Source: Bacillota bacterium
GTDB lineage: Bacteria; Bacillota; Bacilli; Alicyclobacillales; Alicyclobacillaceae
Assembly: GCA_021820805.1 (NCBI GenBank)
Contig: JAKADF010000060.1
Location: forward strand, 1-11,065
Reading direction: 5' to 3'
Length of the DNA stretch: 11,065 bases
Below, piece by piece: positions 1-5,371 of the stretch (position 1 is its first letter; each line of letters begins with the position of its first letter). A program made the position numbers and the translations under genes. Under the pieces are notes generated by a model. That model worked only from the letters and a program-made list of their open reading frames with translations. It made no database searches and had not been told where the DNA came from.

Positions 1-259
1 CATCGAGTATCGCACCGCGAATATAATGGGCCGCATAGGAAGCAAATGTATTCCCATTTTCTTCATCAAACTTCTCTACAGCTTTATATAGGCCTAGGAC
101 CCCGGCGTTAACGAGATCGTTCAATTCGAGGGTGCCTAAGGGCGAAATCCGGGCGATCCGCTGCGCAACACTATACACGAGCGGCAAATGCGACTGTACA
201 CGATTTCGTATGATATCTTGACTCCACTCACGATAAGCAAACGCAGCTGTTTGGGTCAT
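1..259 (-). CDS. FliA/SigD-type RNA polymerase sigma factor (5' part only)
   Basis: This is the N-terminal 86 residues of a sigma-70 family factor; the gene runs off the left edge. The reading starts MTQTAAFAYREWSQ and continues through region 1.2/2 features: LPLVYSVAQRIARI, the region 2 block LELNDLVNAGVLGLYKAVEKF, then FASYAAHYIRGAILD. The last block (YA-IRGA-LD) is the hallmark of the FliA/WhiG subgroup, which in motile Bacillota transcribes late flagellar, chemotaxis and autolysin genes. The ATG at 257-259 is preceded on the minus strand by a GGGGATGAG ribosome site. It lies 87 bases downstream of the yvyF-like gene. In Bacillus subtilis yvyF is followed by flgM, the anti-sigma factor, so finding the sigma gene here is a different arrangement. 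The subgroup call is firm; the exact name (fliA or sigD) cannot be fixed from a fragment. Confidence 0.85.
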   Translation of the reverse strand, partial: MTQTAAFAYREWSQDIIRNRVQSHLPLVYSVAQRIARISPLGTLELNDLVNAGVLGLYKAVEKFDEENGNTFASYAAHYIRGAILD

Positions 260-346
260 ATCTCATCCCCACTCAAAGCAAAGTAAAGTCTTTGCGATAT
301 TTCAAAACACTGCTCGAATACATGCGGACGTTTCCAAACTGGTAGA

Positions 347-736
347 TTACCTGATATAGTAGCCGCCATTTCTCCGCTTCTCCGCCGCTTTACTTTTCAT
401 TTCTGCACTTGCAGCATTTAGTGAATTTGCAAGTTCTTTACTGCATTTCGGACAAAAACGCCCGCTTCGCGTCATGCCCCCGCACCGTTCACATGCATAC
501 CCCATGTTTGGGTTGTCCGTCAAAATGACCCTGCCATCCTGAATCATCTGTATCAGGGTGTCCATATCTACTTCCGTTCCTTGGATTACATCTTCCATAT
601 AGGCGTTTTTGTGTTCGCGTAAGAAATCGCGCACCTTTAAAAAGATTTTGTCTTCTTCTTCAATACAAGAAGGACAAATATCTCGGCGAACACGGTTATA
701 AATCCGTCCACATCGTTTACAATTTGCTATTGCCAC
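347..736 (-). CDS. yvyF: YvyF-like flagellar operon protein (TIGR03826 type), double zinc ribbon
   Basis: A 129-residue protein with two four-cysteine zinc ribbons: C6-x2-C9 with C21-x2-C24, and C82-x2-C85 with C95-x2-C98. Between them (about residues 30-75) lies a helical segment resembling a small helix-turn-helix (VIQGTEVDMDTLIQMIQDGR). This arrangement and length match the flagellar operon protein family of Bacillota, represented by B. subtilis YvyF, which lies between comFC and flgM; its biochemical role is not established. The start is a GTG (734-736) preceded by GAGAGGGTGA with seven bases of spacing. A TATAAT -10 element lies upstream on the same strand. Unlike in Bacillus it is separated from comFC by a gene in the opposite direction, and a sigma-28 gene follows it. 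The tail from residue 105 is basic and probably disordered. Confidence 0.85.
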   Translation of the reverse strand: MAIANCKRCGRIYNRVRRDICPSCIEEEDKIFLKVRDFLREHKNAYMEDVIQGTEVDMDTLIQMIQDGRVILTDNPNMGYACERCGGMTRSGRFCPKCSKELANSLNAASAEMKSKAAEKRRNGGYYIR

Positions 737-759
737 GGTCCAGTCACCCTCTCAACCAT

Positions 760-765
760 ATTATA
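760..765 (-). promoter_or_regulatory. Candidate -10 box for the yvyF-sigma factor operon
   Basis: On the minus strand this reads TATAAT, 24 bases upstream of the GTG start of the yvyF-like gene. A TTGATA lies further up but with a 21-base spacer, so no good -35 is present. A vegetative promoter with a poor -35 is possible. No sigma-28 type consensus was seen. Confidence 0.35.
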
Positions 766-888
766 CAGAGAGATTGATGCATAGACTATCAAATATTGCT
801 ATATTTCGACAGATAATGTGTGTCATTTTCTAGCGACGGCCAACCTCGAGGTGTATGCTTGTTTGTAATGGAAGCGGATAGATTCAAA

Positions 889-894
889 TATAAT
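889..894 (+). promoter_or_regulatory. Candidate -10 box for the SCO1-like gene
   Basis: A perfect TATAAT lies 15 bases before the AGGAGGT ribosome site (909-915) of the SCO1-like gene. The best -35-like hexamer, TTGTAA at 863-868, is 20 bases away, which is too long for an optimal vegetative promoter. The 158-base divergent gap (737-894) therefore seems to carry one promoter in each direction. Confidence 0.4.
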
Positions 895-923
895 CGATTA
901 GATTCCACAGGAGGTCCTTTTTT

Positions 924-1577
924 ATGAAGCGCAGTAACCCTACTGTCTTTCTAATCCCACTAATTATCGTCCTTATCGCAACACTTGCGGTAGGTTACAA
1001 CCATTATAGACAAAACCAAGCGAATAAGGCTCTTGAAGCTAGCTACCAACAGGCGCTTAGCATCGGTAATATCAATGGTAGGTCTGCCCCAGACTTCCAT
1101 CTTGTAGACCAAAACGGTAAGCCATTCTCCCTGTCGAATTTCCGGGGAAAAGTTGTTGTTCTGTCTTTTATTGATCCCGAATGTGTCGACATTTGCCCAA
1201 TCCTTTCCGCAGAAATCCGCCAAGCGAACAGCCTGCTTGGCTCCTCTGCCGCAAAGAATGTTGCGTTTGTCGCGGTAAACGTTAACCAGTACCATGCATC
1301 TACTAAGGATGTCATGGATTTCACCAAGGCCCATGGACTCGACAGCCTGGCAAATTGGTATTTTGGAACGGGATCGACCAAAGCACTTGAGGCGATTTGG
1401 AAGAACTACGGCATTCAGGTAACACCAGCGAAGACTGGCGATATTCAGCATTCATCATTCGTATTTTTCATCGACAAAACCGGCCATGAACGCTACATCG
1501 CTGGTGCAACCGCAGACAAAGCCGCTATGAACACATGGGCACACGGCATCGCGTTTTATGTGAAGAAGATTTCGTGA
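924..1577 (+). CDS. SCO1/SenC family membrane-anchored copper/redox protein
   Basis: A 217-residue protein with one N-terminal membrane anchor (about residues 7-25, after the basic MKRSN) and a thioredoxin-like domain facing outward. The SCO signature is present: FRGKVVVLSFIDPECVDIC gives the CxxxC copper/redox pair C87 and C91, and QHSSFVFFIDKTG supplies the distal histidine H176. No lipobox cysteine follows the signal segment, so an uncleaved anchor is likely rather than a lipoprotein. SCO proteins deliver copper to the CuA centre of cytochrome c oxidase or act as thiol reductases; which applies here cannot be told, because no oxidase gene is in the window. Start chosen by the strong AGGAGGT site eight bases upstream. 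It lies divergent from yvyF and convergent with comFC, splitting a pair that is adjacent in B. subtilis, so it was probably inserted there. Confidence 0.85.
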   Translation: MKRSNPTVFLIPLIIVLIATLAVGYNHYRQNQANKALEASYQQALSIGNINGRSAPDFHLVDQNGKPFSLSNFRGKVVVLSFIDPECVDICPILSAEIRQANSLLGSSAAKNVAFVAVNVNQYHASTKDVMDFTKAHGLDSLANWYFGTGSTKALEAIWKNYGIQVTPAKTGDIQHSSFVFFIDKTGHERYIAGATADKAAMNTWAHGIAFYVKKIS

Positions 1578-1605
1578 CGGGGAGTGTGGTTGGAGGATAC
1601 GGCTC

Positions 1606-1639
1606 GGGTGGGAGCTTTGGGTGGTAGCGGACTTTAGGG
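1606..1639 (+). other. G-tract cluster in the 3' region of the SCO1-like transcript
   Basis: Four GGG runs (1606-1608, 1610-1612, 1619-1621, 1637-1639) lie 28-62 bases after the stop codon on the transcribed sense strand. Loops are 1, 6 and 15 bases, which permits but does not prove a G-quadruplex. The surrounding 1578-1715 gap is G-rich and holds no gene. Confidence 0.25.
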
Positions 1640-1645
1640 CCGGAG

Positions 1646-1684
1646 TTAGGGGACTTAAGCAAGGTCAAATCATACGTCCCTTAA
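1646..1684. repeat. Inverted repeat between convergent SCO1-like gene and comFC
   Basis: TTAGGGGAC (1646-1654) and GTCCCTTAA (1676-1684) form an imperfect stem (8 of 9 positions) with a 21-base loop. It could serve as a convergent terminator, but no T-run follows on either strand, so an intrinsic terminator is not demonstrated. Confidence 0.3.
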
Positions 1685-1715
1685 ATCAGAGGATGCAAAT
1701 TAACACTGGATTCCC

Positions 1716-2753
1716 TTACCGCACATATGCAACGACTAGACCTATCACTGATTTGGCCCCCGCTGATAGAAGCAGATTCGCACAAGTCTGCAACGTCGCT
1801 CCTGTTGTCACCACATCATCGACTAACAAGATACGTTTTCCTTGAATCAACTCGGGCCTTGTGCATACAAACTTGCCTTGCAGCGAATTTCTTCTTTCAA
1901 TGGCTGACTTTGCGGTCTGAGACTGAGTAAAAATCCCCTTTTCGTCTTGGCGGCGGTAAAGTACTTGTATGTGGTGCTTTTTCGCGGCTTTTGCAATGAC
2001 GTTTGCAAGCAGATGGGCTTGGTCGTAGCCGCGTTTCTTCGCTCGATCCGCCGATGTTGGCACATGAACAACTCCATCCACATTTTCAAACACATGTCTC
2101 TTTGTCGCCGCTTGCTGCATTGCTCTTGTAAACCACGGGACAATTTCCGTCAGCCCGTCATACTTGAAATGACGAATCGATGTTCGGACAAACCCCGTAT
2201 ATTCAAGCGCACAGACAATCGGCAGACGATGCAGATTGGTGGTGCTCGGATTTGGATTTGGATTCAGATTGAGATTTGCATTGGGATTCGGATCGCGGAG
2301 ATTCGGTTGGTGATTATCGGGATCTAGTTCCATTTGGTTCAACATCTTAGGACGAGGCATATTTTGAGCTTTTGATTCTGCTGAATCTAAGTAGTTCGGT
2401 CTGGAAAGTCCAACATGCTTCAGCAAGTTTACTAGCTTAACTTGCTCTGCCTCCTGAATGCAAAATGGACAAATGGAGTCGATTGATTTCTCCAAATCTA
2501 AGTTGTCATCCATTTCTGAGGAATTCGATGCCTCAGCTGATAATTGGCTGCTTGGAACTTTTGCTACGTTCGCACTTGAGTTCCATATTCTGTTTAAAAT
2601 CCCGTTTCTTTTCATAACCTGCTGGCTGTTCCTCGGCAGAGGCTTACGACAGAGCTTGCAGTATGGGCAATCCTCTGGAAAAAGCTCATCCAGGAAACTA
2701 TTCCATATTCTCCTTGCTAGAAAGTGACTAGAGAATCCAGAGTTTAGATCCAT
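1716..2753 (-). CDS. comFC: ComFC/ComF amidophosphoribosyltransferase-like competence protein with large N-terminal insertion
   Basis: ComF-family protein needed for uptake of transforming DNA in related bacteria. The C-terminal phosphoribosyltransferase domain is complete: YTGFVRTSIRHFKYDG, then VHVPTSADRAKKRGYDQAHLLA, and the PRPP loop LLVDDVVTTGAT. The zinc site is present but stretched: C-x2-C-x2-C near residues 29-35 and CPFC near residue 95, separated by about 60 polar residues instead of the usual short spacer. A second insertion, rich in Asn and Pro (DPNPNANLNLNPNPNP), precedes the PRT domain. At about 345 residues the protein is some 100 longer than usual ComFC. The ATG at 2751-2753 is preferred over an upstream GTG at 2763-2765 because AAGGGTGA lies eight bases before it. 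The gene is followed on the opposite strand by a SCO1-like gene rather than by yvyF. Confidence 0.88.
   Translation of the reverse strand: MDLNSGFSSHFLARRIWNSFLDELFPEDCPYCKLCRKPLPRNSQQVMKRNGILNRIWNSSANVAKVPSSQLSAEASNSSEMDDNLDLEKSIDSICPFCIQEAEQVKLVNLLKHVGLSRPNYLDSAESKAQNMPRPKMLNQMELDPDNHQPNLRDPNPNANLNLNPNPNPSTTNLHRLPIVCALEYTGFVRTSIRHFKYDGLTEIVPWFTRAMQQAATKRHVFENVDGVVHVPTSADRAKKRGYDQAHLLANVIAKAAKKHHIQVLYRRQDEKGIFTQSQTAKSAIERRNSLQGKFVCTRPELIQGKRILLVDDVVTTGATLQTCANLLLSAGAKSVIGLVVAYVR
2247..2294 (-). repeat. Hexanucleotide tandem repeat inside comFC encoding an Asn-Pro/Leu/Ala dipeptide tract
   Basis: On the plus strand, eight consecutive hexamers follow the pattern NNNATT: CGGATT, TGGATT, TGGATT, CAGATT, GAGATT, TGCATT, GGGATT, CGGATC. 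Read on the minus strand they encode alternating Asn with Pro, Leu or Ala. The six-base unit keeps the frame whatever the copy number, so the tract can vary in length without breaking comFC. Confidence 0.75.
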
Positions 2754-2790
2754 TTGAATTATCACCCTTCTAATTCAGTCCCTGGCTGCG

Positions 2791-3180
2791 TAGGAGCGGA
2801 TACTTTGGCACTTATTGAAACTATAAGAGCGGCCAGGCCTTGAGCATTAACTGCCATCTTGGCATTTATTCTCCTAGAGCAGCGATTCCTTGGCTGACAA
2901 TAAGCACTGTTTCATCATCTATCCTCTTCATTCCATGGAACCCCTCCCCGGTAATGGCCGTCATTTCGCCATCTACCCTGTTCGATAACCCGGCCCTTTT
3001 CAGCAATAGGCACCATTGTGGCATTTATCTAATCCGTTCGCCATAACCGCACTCCCTAATAGGTATCATTCCGATACTTATTCACTGGGCATTCACCCGA
3101 CATACCCCCATACGGTATTTGGCGACTCTCGCCCCCTGCCCCCATTCGCCAGCTTAATCCGCCTAGTTCCGATCCGCCCC
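2791..3180. repeat. Degenerate tandem array of about 53-bp units with hairpin cores
   Basis: Units begin at 2791, 2845, 2898, 2952, 3004 and 3057 (steps of 54, 53, 54, 52, 53 bases). A weaker copy lies at 3155 and a hairpin-only remnant at 3102-3118. Each unit opens with a 26-base core approximated by YAATAGGCACCATT followed by TGGCATTTATY. Aligned by eye to the 3004 unit, the cores at 2845, 2898, 2952 and 3057 match at 18, 18, 16 and 17 of 26 positions. The core is an inverted repeat: at 3057 AATAGGTATC pairs with GATACTTATT around a five-base loop, and at 2845 TGCCA pairs with TGGCA. Second halves also agree (GTTCG, ATAACC, then C-rich). The array fills the gap between phoR and comFC, both on the minus strand. 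No credible ORF, RNA gene or promoter consensus explains it. Confidence 0.7.
3058..3082. repeat. Best-preserved hairpin of the 53-bp array
   Basis: Arms 3058-3067 and 3073-3082 pair over ten positions (nine Watson-Crick, one G-T) around the loop ATTCC. It shows the fold that the diverged units retain in part. Confidence 0.65.
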
Positions 3181-3235
3181 ACGTCCGGGCGCCCGGGCCA
3201 CCGCGGCCCCCCAAAGCCAAGCCGCCCCATTCCTC
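3181..3235. other. Very GC-rich tract with self-complementary blocks downstream of phoR
   Basis: Directly after the phoR stop (minus strand) the DNA becomes strikingly GC-rich compared with the mid-GC genes around it, and this continues into the last codons of phoR. It contains the perfect 12-base palindrome CCGGGCGCCCGG (3185-3196) and the nearby GGCC-N5-GGCC. A strong RNA structure is likely in the phoR 3' region, but no T-run follows, so it is not a canonical terminator. Confidence 0.45.
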
Positions 3236-4495
3236 TCAAGCCTCCGCCCGGGCACGCCCGGAGTCACCGCGGACGCTAAAGCGCGGGTTTTCGAGGCGGG
3301 AGAGGGTGAACCAGAAGTCGCTGCCTTTGCCGACTTCGCTGTCGCAGCCGACCTGGCCGCCGTGAGCGGTGATGATGTGTTTGACGATGGAGAGGCCGAG
3401 GCCGGTGCCGCCGGAAGCGCGGCTTCTGTCTCGTTGGACGCGGTAGAAGCGTTCGAAAACACGGTCGCGGTGTTCTTCGTCGATGCCGATTCCGGTGTCG
3501 AGGACGTGGACTTTGACTCTGTCAACGAGCACGTCGCAAGTGATGGTAATTGTGCCGCCTTCGTTTGTATAGTGGGTGGCGTTTACCATTAGGTTGAGAA
3601 GCACTTGGAGAATCATGTCTTCATCTGCCCAGACTGTGACTTTTTCGGGGAGTTTGGATTTGAGTTCGATATTGCGGTTCTTGGCCGTGGCCTGGAGCCT
3701 GTCCATTGCGCGGTCCACAATTTGAGTCAGATTCACTGATGTTGGGGTTACGCGGTTTTCTGTTGCTTCAAGCTTTGATAACTCGAGTAAATCAGAGACT
3801 AAGTTGCCCATACGATTAGACTCTTCGTATATCATCCGCAGGAATTTCTCTTGGGTGTTTTGGTCAACATCTCCGTCGAGGAGGGTTTCGGAGAAACCGC
3901 GGATGGCAGCAATCGGAGTTTTTAACTCATGAGACACGTTTGCAACGAACTCGCTTCTCATGAGCTGGGTGCGTTTCCAATCAGACACATCGTTGCAGAT
4001 GACAAGTACATTGTGTGCACGTTCTTCAATGTCGCCGTGGTGGATGATTGTATCAATCGGTACAAGTCGTATATCTATGGTCTGCTTATCACTGAGCTTA
4101 AGTTCTCCGTGCCAAGGTGCACCAAAGAGAAGAGCTTCGTCAATTCTTGCGCCCAGGTCATAGTCGCGCAAAATTGCCCAATGCTCCCGATTCTTCCATT
4201 GTTCGGCTGGTTTTTTAAACATCAATTCTGCCATTCGGTTTACAATTCGGACTTTACCGCTTAACTCTATGTAAATGACGCCAGTGCTCATGTCCTCGAG
4301 AATATGTTTCAAAAGATCACGCTCTTCTGAAAGACGCTCAATCTCTTCATCCCTAGCCCCGCCTCTTGCTCCACCGCTTCGGCCGGCAACGTGCATGTTT
4401 TGATGATACATTGGCTCTGACAAACGGCGAATCGCAGCACCCGTGACGACTCCGATGACTAAGCAAACTGATACAACTGCTGCCCAAATCATCAT
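3236..4495 (-). CDS. phoR: PhoR/WalK-type sensor histidine kinase, single membrane segment, PAS domain
   Basis: A 419-residue OmpR-partner kinase. Order: one N-terminal membrane helix (about 3-22), a basic Gly/Arg-rich linker, a PAS domain (about 55-170, starting LLKHILEDMSTGVIYIE), the dimerisation domain with H-box FVANVSHELKTPIAAIRGF (phospho-acceptor H189), and a complete ATPase domain: N-box NLMVNATHYT (N305), G1 DTGIGI (333-338), F-box FERFYRV, G2 GTGLGL (363-368). The H-box sequence and partner favour PhoR. B. subtilis PhoR has two membrane helices with an external domain; none is present here, so sensing must be through the membrane helix or the cytoplasmic PAS. Tandem ATGs open the gene one base after the regulator stop, with AAAGGA upstream; the second (4490-4492) is better spaced. 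The last 20 residues (RLENPRFSVRG onward) extend past the usual kinase end and lie in unusually GC-rich DNA. Confidence 0.85.
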   Translation of the reverse strand: MMIWAAVVSVCLVIGVVTGAAIRRLSEPMYHQNMHVAGRSGGARGGARDEEIERLSEERDLLKHILEDMSTGVIYIELSGKVRIVNRMAELMFKKPAEQWKNREHWAILRDYDLGARIDEALLFGAPWHGELKLSDKQTIDIRLVPIDTIIHHGDIEERAHNVLVICNDVSDWKRTQLMRSEFVANVSHELKTPIAAIRGFSETLLDGDVDQNTQEKFLRMIYEESNRMGNLVSDLLELSKLEATENRVTPTSVNLTQIVDRAMDRLQATAKNRNIELKSKLPEKVTVWADEDMILQVLLNLMVNATHYTNEGGTITITCDVLVDRVKVHVLDTGIGIDEEHRDRVFERFYRVQRDRSRASGGTGLGLSIVKHIITAHGGQVGCDSEVGKGSDFWFTLSRLENPRFSVRGDSGRARAEA

Positions 4496-4496
4496 C

Positions 4497-5219
4497 TCAG
4501 TCCTTTCTTTCTAGAAATTTGTAGCCGACTCCGCGTACAGTAAGAATGTAATTTGGGTTTTTAGGATCCGCCTCAATCTTATCCCGCAAATGCGACATAT
4601 GGACGTCGACAATGCGTGTGTCGGCGTGGGATGTGTAGCCCCAAACGTGATCGAGCAATTGGTCTCTAGAAAGGACTCGCCCCTGGTTTTGCATCAAATA
4701 CTCGAGTAAATCAAACTCTTTTGGTGTAAGGTTCAATATCTTGCCTGCAACTTTCACCTCATGGCGGAGTAAATCGATGAAAACATCGCCAATGCGAATG
4801 CTCTTACCTGGGTCACTTTCCACCTTTAGTTCCGGTTCTCCGCCTGCGGCATCGAACCTCCTTAACACTGCACGAGCCCTTGCAAGCAATTCGCGCGGGC
4901 TGAACGGTTTTGTGACGTAATCATCTGCGCCTAGTTCGAGGCCTAAAACGAGATCTAGTTCATCGTCTCTTGCCGTCAAAAGAATAATCGGAACATCCAC
5001 TTTGTCGAAACGAAGTTTTCTGCAGACTTCCATGCCGTCCATCTCAGGCAGCATTAAATCTAGTACAATAAGGTCAAACTCATCTGTTGCACCTCGAACA
5101 AGGTCATATGCTGTACGTCCATCGCCTACTTGTGTAACATGAAACCCAGCACGTTCAAAATTGTAAGCAACCAGTGTACGAATCGACTCTTCGTCATCCA
5201 CTACCAACACTTTTTGCAC
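4497..5219 (-). CDS. phoP: PhoP/PhoB-type OmpR-family response regulator
   Basis: A 240-residue regulator of standard length. Receiver domain 1-120: acidic pair D8 D9, phospho-acceptor D54 in LIVLDLMLPEMDG, T82 and K104 (DDYVTKPFSPRELLARARAVLRR). Winged-helix domain about 140-236: LTPKEFDLLEYLMQNQGRVLSRDQLLDHVWGY, DTRIVDVHMSHLRDKIE, and the wing TVRGVGYKF. It is co-transcribed with the kinase one base downstream. The most similar well-known family is PhoP of B. subtilis, controlling the phosphate starvation regulon; WalR-like regulators are the alternative. The GTG start at 5217-5219 follows a GGGGG ribosome site eight bases away. A promoter with TTGCCA and TATAAA lies upstream. No direct phosphate gene is in the window, so the phosphate role is by family only. 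Confidence 0.87.
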   Translation of the reverse strand: MQKVLVVDDEESIRTLVAYNFERAGFHVTQVGDGRTAYDLVRGATDEFDLIVLDLMLPEMDGMEVCRKLRFDKVDVPIILLTARDDELDLVLGLELGADDYVTKPFSPRELLARARAVLRRFDAAGGEPELKVESDPGKSIRIGDVFIDLLRHEVKVAGKILNLTPKEFDLLEYLMQNQGRVLSRDQLLDHVWGYTSHADTRIVDVHMSHLRDKIEADPKNPNYILTVRGVGYKFLERKD

Positions 5220-5253
5220 ACGTTCAACCCCCGAAAAAAATTTCCACTTTAAT

Positions 5254-5281
5254 TTTATATAGTACTCAAAATTAGTGGCAA
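5254..5281 (-). promoter_or_regulatory. Candidate vegetative promoter of phoPR
   Basis: On the minus strand TTGCCA (5276-5281) is followed after 16 bases by TATAAA (5254-5259), 34 bases upstream of the phoP GTG. Both hexamers are close to the sigma-A consensus. Confidence 0.5.
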
Positions 5282-5310
5282 TATGGTATCATTTGAAATG
5301 ATGCAAGGAC

Positions 5311-5339
5311 TTGTCAGACTTGTCCGAATCTATTAATTT
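5311..5339 (+). promoter_or_regulatory. Candidate promoter of the XRE-TPR regulator gene
   Basis: TTGTCA (5311-5316) and TAATTT (5334-5339) are separated by 17 bases, and the gene starts 33 bases further on. A direct repeat GACTTGTCA/GACTTGTCC (5308-5325) overlaps the -35, and a palindrome overlaps the -10. Confidence 0.45.
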
Positions 5340-5348
5340 TAAAATTAA
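5333..5348. promoter_or_regulatory. Perfect 16-bp palindrome over the -10 region (possible operator)
   Basis: TTAATTTTAAAATTAA is its own reverse complement and overlaps the candidate -10 of the XRE-TPR gene. The position fits an autoregulatory operator, but perfect palindromes made only of A and T are less informative than mixed ones. Confidence 0.35.
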
Positions 5349-5371
5349 AAGAAAGAAAAGTTGGTGAAAGC

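Noticed and set aside
1621..1845. 74-residue plus-strand frame
   Set aside because: It has a GTG start without a ribosome site and overlaps the 3' end of comFC antisense.
2791..3082. CRISPR array: 26-base palindromic repeats spaced by about 27 bases
   Set aside because: Repeats are only about 60-70 percent alike and the spacers resemble each other; CRISPR repeats are nearly identical with unrelated spacers, and no cas gene is present.
2840..3279. Open frames on the plus strand (2840-3046 and 3016-3279)
   Set aside because: They lie over the tandem array and the GC-rich tract, have no ribosome site and give low-complexity Pro/Arg/Ser-rich products.
3163..3525. Minus-strand frame of 120 residues rich in Ala, Ser and Thr
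   Set aside because: It is a shadow of the GC-rich phoR 3' end in another frame; the composition bias alone keeps it open.
5307..5325. GGACTTGTC...GTCC as a third copy of the DosR-like site
   Set aside because: The half-sites are 11 bases apart rather than four, and the sequence is better read as a direct repeat.
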